Origin: Cryphonectria parasitica EP155
Taxonomy: Eukaryota > Ascomycota > Sordariomycetes > Diaporthales > Cryphonectriaceae
NCBI RefSeq assembly: GCF_011745365.1
Contig: NW_024468912.1
Location: 2,294,001-2,358,000, forward strand
DNA: 64,000 nucleotides
Direction: 5' to 3'
Shown: in pieces, positions 59,151-64,000 of the stretch
How the letters are laid out: each line of letters begins with the position of its first letter
Position numbering within the stretch: the first letter of the stretch is position 1
The notes under the pieces: model-generated
Told to the model about the DNA's origin: nothing
The model's input: the letters and a program-made list of their open reading frames with translations, nothing else
The model's database searches: none
Made by a program: the position numbers and the translations under genes

Positions 59151-62100
59151 TTCTTTTTAGTAAGATTTGTAAGAGAATATGCAATCCAGCTATAGTTTTT
59201 GATGAACTGCTTATAGAAGTTAATATATCTAAGAAAAGACTTAATATTCCTAATATTCTTGGGAACTAGCTAATTCCTAACAGCTTTTATCTTATCTTTC
59301 TATAGCTTGATACATTCTAGCTTGATTATAAATCCGAGATAATCAATCTTTTATATGTAAAAGTAACTCTTTGCAGATTTTATAAGAAGTTTTGCATCTT
59401 AAAGTATTTGCAATACTGTTTTCATATACTTCTTATATTCTTCCAGTATTCGAGAGTAAATAAGAATATTATTAAGATAAGCAATAATGAATTGATTTAA
59501 GTACTTACATAGAATATAATTAATCATTTCTTGAAATAAAGCTAGAGCATTTGTTAAACTGAAGAGTATAACCAAATATTCGTAGTATTTGTAATATATT
59601 CTAAAAGCAGTTTTTCATTCTTCTTCTTTCTTTACTCTAATTAGATTGTAAGCTTCTTTTAGATTTAAAGCTATAAACTATTATACTTCTTGCAGCCTAT
59701 CTCGTAATTCTTTAATAAGTAGCAACAAGTATTAGTTCTTAATTGTAATATCATTGAATTGCTTATAATCAATGTATAGCCTAAGCTTGCTGTTTTTCTT
59801 AGATACAAACAGAATAAAATATTCTGCTAGTAATTGCAATGATCATATATATTCCTTTTTGAGATTTTCATCAAAGTACTCCCTAAGTGCTTCTAATTAT
59901 GCCTTGTTTAATTTATAGATAGAGAAGAATTTGAGCTGTTTTCTCTTTCATAGCGGGATCTTGTAGTTATATGAGCTGTATTCTAATAATTCTGTATTCA
60001 ATTCTTTCTGAAATAATTTCTTGAATTTATAATATTCTCATGATATGCTTGCAAGTATTAGTTCTGATTCTTATACTATTTCTGCTATCTGAAGAAATAG
60101 TAGGTATTGTTGAGCATGCTTCTTTTCGTTTGTTATCTTCATAAGCTTTGAGCATTCATTCCGAGCTGAACTAACCGCTTGAAAGCCTAGTTTCAAGGTT
60201 TTTTCTGTATGAATCTACAATTCACATTCTGAAGCTTTTCCTTATTGCTTCGAAGCGAACTAATCTGCTAAGAATCTCGCTTCCGTTATTTTGCTAATCT
60301 GTTAGCGCTTTAGCACTATTTGAATTCGCTTATTACTAAGTTCTTCTCCTTGAACTGCTAGCTCTGCTAATTTAAAGATGTATATAAAGTTATCTGAAGC
60401 TTCTTTTTCCGAATATTCTTCAATAACTAGCTTCAATCCTGCGCTATTAATTGCGATTATTTCTCTGGATACAGCTTGTTCTTATGAGATCTAGCTAGTA
60501 ATTCAATTGATTCGAGGATTATGCTCTTTAAGCTATGAAAATCTCATAATTAGCTTATATTGTGCTGTATTCATAATATTAAAGAAAGCTCTGATTATAT
60601 ATTCTTGAATTAAGATAGATAAATAATCAGTTTCCTTATTAATTATTCCTTAGTTATATGCAACAGATTATTCTTCTATAATGCTAAGAATATATAAGCA
60701 TCTCTTCTATCTCTATTATAGTTATGCTTGATTAATGATATATAGGAATATAAAGTTTCCCTGAGCACTACTGTTCAATAGTATGCTATACTTGTATTCT
60801 TGAATATATATATCGAACTTAATATAAGCATAGTTTGTTTTGAAAGCTTTATATAGAAACTATTCTAATCTAATCGTTTGCAGTTTCTTTATAAGCAATC
60901 CTATTCTTTTGAATCTGTTAAGAACTGCTTATTCTTCTGAGCTTGCTTTGCTGCTTCTTGAGCAAGCTTCTTAGCTTGCTTTTGCTTATATCATTATTAT
61001 TTCTGATTTTTCTTCTATTAATATTAGTTGCAAATCTTATTGCTAATATAAATTATACAGAGTATTATTTCATACTGCTATCATTTTATCTTCTTATTTA
61101 TATATTGCATAGAATAATTATTTAGTAGCTTGATATATACATTATAATGCTATCTATTAAGAACTTCTCTAAAGCGAAGTTCTGATTCTTTAACAGCTTG
61201 AAGAATTTGTTCTGATTTCCTAATAGAAAACTATTCATATTGCATCTTCTCCGAAAAATGCATTCTGCAGCTATAATAAATATAGAAGATCCATGCTAGT
61301 TTGTAGTATAAGTTATAAAGTAAGCTAATCCAAGAATTCTTATCTTCTTATATTTCAATATTCTGCAAGGAAATGCAGATAAAGAGCTTTTCTAGCTCTA
61401 TTCTGTAAATAAGATATTCAACTTATATTATTTCCTTATTTCATTCAATGCTGAAAAGAAATCTTTCTTTAAGCTTATTAAGCATATTATTCACGGAAAG
61501 CTTCTGCAAGCTGCTAAGCTATTTGCTTTAGCTTAATCCTTTTATTATCTGAAAAGTATTCTCTATATTACTTAGATATTCATACTAATAGCTAAAAGAA
61601 TACTATTTCTTATTCATATCTTTAATCATAATACTTAGTATAAACAATAAAGAATATTAAAGAGTATTATTACTAAGCTCTTCTTCTAATGCTTGAATAT
61701 TCTATTTCATAATATCAGAGCAATCCGAGTTGCTACTTATAGGAATACTAAGCATGCACTCTCATTCTGCTATTGCTATTTATCTGCAGCATCTAGGTTT
61801 CTAAAGAAACCATTCTGAATCTTTCTTACTCAAGAGATATATTAAGCAGTTATTATTATAGCAGAATATTTAGCTGAGACTTCTATAATCAATAGAATTC
61901 AATACTTACTCTGAAAGAGTGTTTTTGCTTAGTTAATTAAATTCTTATTATTAAGCAATATTTATCTAGCATTCTTTCTAAATTAGTTGCTATTTATTCT
62001 TTCAGAATTAATAGCAGTTGTATACAATATATTCTTGTTTATTACAATTATAGCAAATAATATTATTCCTCTTACTATATTATTTATTAGCAGCATCAAG

Positions 62101-62925
62101 TTCTATAGAATTAATATGTATAGTGCTGCTCTAAGCTATACTGCTCTATTATTTGCTATTCTTATATTGAAATTTCTTGCTTATATTAGCTAAAAATCTC
62201 TAAGTCTAGCTTTCTCTCTTTTTAAACTTCTTTATTCATTGCTTATATAAATAGTTATTAATATGAATTGCTTGATTAGAGAATATTACAAAGTTTTCTA
62301 GCTAATTCTGCTTGAAAATCTTATTCTTAATATTATTCTTAAGCTCTTTATAATAGTATTTCATGAGATTCTTATCTTTTTACAGAAATCTTACTAAGAG
62401 CTACTTGAATCTAACTATATAAGCAGAAGCTAACTTGATCTGCTTAAGATTTATAAGCTGCTAAGCTATAGTATATTCTTTATTGGAATTACTAAAGATT
62501 TTCTTAAAAGCTTTCTCAAAGCTTTCAAAAGAATTGAATATATTCTTAGTATTCTAGGTATGCATGCTGAGATTATTCTGATGCTCTAAGTAGTTATGCA
62601 GAGAAGATTTGTATTAGATAAGAGTATTCTTTTCAAAACAAGTTTCTGCTAGAATAACTTTCTCAGATTCCATAATAAACTGAGTTATATGATATAAGAA
62701 GTATGCTCTGCAATAAGTAAGAAATTCATGTAGCATCTTCTGATTATCATTATATATAGCGGATTTATTTATTTTATATGCTTTTTCAGCGCTATTAATA
62801 GTTGCAGAAATAAACTGCGCTTGTTAAGCTTATTAAGCTAGCTAAACTTATTAATTAGCAATAATAGTGCTCTAAGCTTATTATTATTCATACAAGTTCT
62901 GAATATACTGAATAAGCTAGTATAT

Positions 62926-63377
62926 TGTTATGACTCATCCAACATGCAAGTCACGAAAACAAGTCACGAGTAACAAGAATCAGATATCAAGAACCCAACA
63001 TTCTTACAAAGCATTGATTACATAACTCAGGGTTAGGGTTGTAAAGAAGGGAGGATCGTTAGGCTTGCTAGCGATTCCAACAAGCTTCACACCTTGGATC
63101 GCTAAGCTCGCTAGCGATCCCAACAAGCTATACTGAAGAGCTGAATATATAAGAACACATTCATTTCCATTAAATAGATTCAGTATATAGCTCTTCAGTT
63201 ATCAATCTAAGTATTCAGTTTCATATACTAAGTAGCTCCAAAAGCAATAAATACTTGCATCGCTTATTAAAACTTGTATAATTCCGTATTCAAAAACTTA
63301 ATACTTTAATATCGCTCTTATTAGCATAAACTCTTCATATATTTAAGAATCTTTGAATTGCTGCAGTGCTCATTACA
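62926..63377 (+). repeat. E9 5' LTR
   Basis: 452 bp from TGTTATGACTCATCC to GTGCTCATTACA. Same subtype as E1, with two GCTAGCGAT repeats (about 63052-63130). The internal region starts TTTTGATAACTCTTG. Confidence 0.93.
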
Positions 63378-63414
63378 TTTTGATAACTCTTGTTTAAGAA
63401 CGGTTCAGTATTAT

Positions 63415-64000
63415 CCCTTGAGCAATACAGAATACAATAGCTTCTCCAGAAACCTCTTCGTTCTTGCATGCCCCCACTTAGGAAGAACTGATCAATCAGA
63501 TATACTAGCTCATCCAGCATATTCAGAATCTGCGCGAATAACAGCAGGCTTAGAGCGCTACTATCGCTAACTAGCAGGCTTAGCTAGCTCAACAAGCTCA
63601 GCAAACACAGTTCATCTCTGCAGTTATCAGTAGTACTGGAAAGGCATATAAGATGAACAAGCCCGCTATATATAACAGCAATCAGAAGATGCTACATAAG
63701 TTTCTTACTTACTATAGAGCATATTTCTTGCACTATGCAATCCAGTTCATTATAGAATCCGAGAAAGTTATTCTTGCAGGAACTTATTTCGAAAAGGATA
63801 TTCTCATTTAGTACAAGCTTTCTTTATGCAATCACTTGGAGCATTAGAACAATCCCAATATACATATCCAGAGTACTAAGAATATATTCGATTTCTTTAA
63901 GAGCTTCGAGAAAGCTCTCAAAGAAATCTTTAGTAATTCTAACGAAGAATGCATTATAGCTTAGCAGCTTATAAACCTTAGATAGATTAAGTTAGCTTCT
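63415..64000 (+). pseudogene. E9 gag remains (5' part)
   Basis: The Gag frame can be followed from about 63415 with RIP stops. It shows a Gln/Ala-rich N-terminal segment, then the conserved SSTGKAYKMNKPAIYNSNQK run near 63627 and the FFKSFEKALKEIFSNSNEEC run near 63890. This is a capsid-type Gag domain cut off by the window edge. Confidence 0.85.

Larger units (their letters stand above)
33671..62925 (-). mobile_element. E5: minus-oriented Ty3/Gypsy chromovirus, split by E6, E8 and E9
   Basis: Pieces of one element: 3' LTR 33671-34115, internal 34116-34462, then 49343-51667, then 59156-62925, together about 6.9 kb. E6, E8 and E9 fill the gaps, and each junction rejoins in sequence after removing a 5-bp duplication. 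The gag start and 5' LTR lie beyond the window. It is inserted in the 3' LTR of E4 (left flank ATCAG). Confidence 0.9.
49763..62925 (-). pseudogene. E5 gag-pol remains (interrupted by E8)
   Basis: Visible parts are 49763-51667 (chromodomain about 49790-49940, integrase, RNase H start) and 59156-62925 (RT, protease region, most of Gag). The RT active site at 59468-59479 reads YLNN. The zinc knuckle at 62014-62055 reads with one Cys and the His as Tyr. The pol stop TAG 49763-49765 overlaps the antisense ORF stop. E8 lies just after RNase H begins, and E9 cuts Gag at 62925. Confidence 0.88.
62926..64000 (+). mobile_element. E9: 5' end of a plus-oriented Ty3/Gypsy chromovirus
   Basis: 5' LTR 62926-63377 followed by Gag coding sequence to the window end. 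Inserted into Gag of E5 (left flank TATAT). Low RIP load compared with E4. Confidence 0.9.

Noticed and set aside
5871..64000. Centromere assignment for the AT-rich chromovirus nest
   Set aside because: Composition and chromoviruses fit, but RIPed repeat blocks occur along fungal chromosome arms too; nothing here is decisive.

Overview
The window is filamentous-ascomycete (Pezizomycotina) nuclear DNA. The first 5.87 kb is ordinary GC-balanced coding DNA with two convergent housekeeping genes: the 3' part of a WD40-repeat gene (MABP1/WDR62-like) on the + strand, and a complete two-exon RGP1 gene (partner of Ric1 in the Ypt6/Rab6 exchange factor) on the - strand. About 290 bp upstream of the RGP1 start codon the base composition drops abruptly, and the remaining 58 kb is an AT-rich isochore made almost entirely of nested copies of one Ty3/Gypsy retrotransposon family. 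The copies are shattered by C-to-T / G-to-A changes: CAG, CAA and TGG codons have become stops and catalytic Asp codons have become Asn. This is the signature of repeat-induced point mutation (RIP).

The family (E1-E9 here) has 429-490 bp LTRs with TG...CA ends, 5-bp target duplications, a Gag with a CCHC zinc knuckle, and a Pol with reverse transcriptase, RNase H, integrase and a C-terminal chromodomain, so it is a chromovirus. Layout: LTR debris and a solo LTR (6040-6920); E1 (+, 6921-14434, duplication CTAAG); E2 (-, truncated, 14440-18315); a non-RIP island (18316-18539 plus 26200-26400) split by E3 (+, 18540-26194, duplication CATAG); E4 (+, from 26401). E4's 3' LTR is interrupted at 33670 by E5 (-). 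E5 is broken by E6 (-, 34463-49337, CTTCT), which contains E7 (-, 34969-42435, AAGTT), then by E8 (-, 51668-59150, TCCTT/TTCTT) and by E9 (+, from 62926). E4, E5 and E9 run past the window end.

The most interesting signal is a gene-like antisense reading frame of about 200-210 codons between pol and the 3' LTR of every copy whose 3' end is visible (E1-E8). It has a variable, aromatic/Cys-rich N-terminal part, a charged coiled-coil-like middle, and a shared C-terminal end (FDWNSVN ... GAERLF). In seven copies its stop codon overlaps the pol stop codon tail to tail; E3 has lost that end by deletion. Four copies (E3, E5, E7, E8) carry a 53-55 nt phase-1 spliceosomal-type intron in it, while E1, E2, E4 and E6 are collinear without one. 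I do not recognise its function. A second point is an unmutated 310-bp solo LTR of a different family (25443-25752, duplication ATTAC) inside the 3' LTR of E3.
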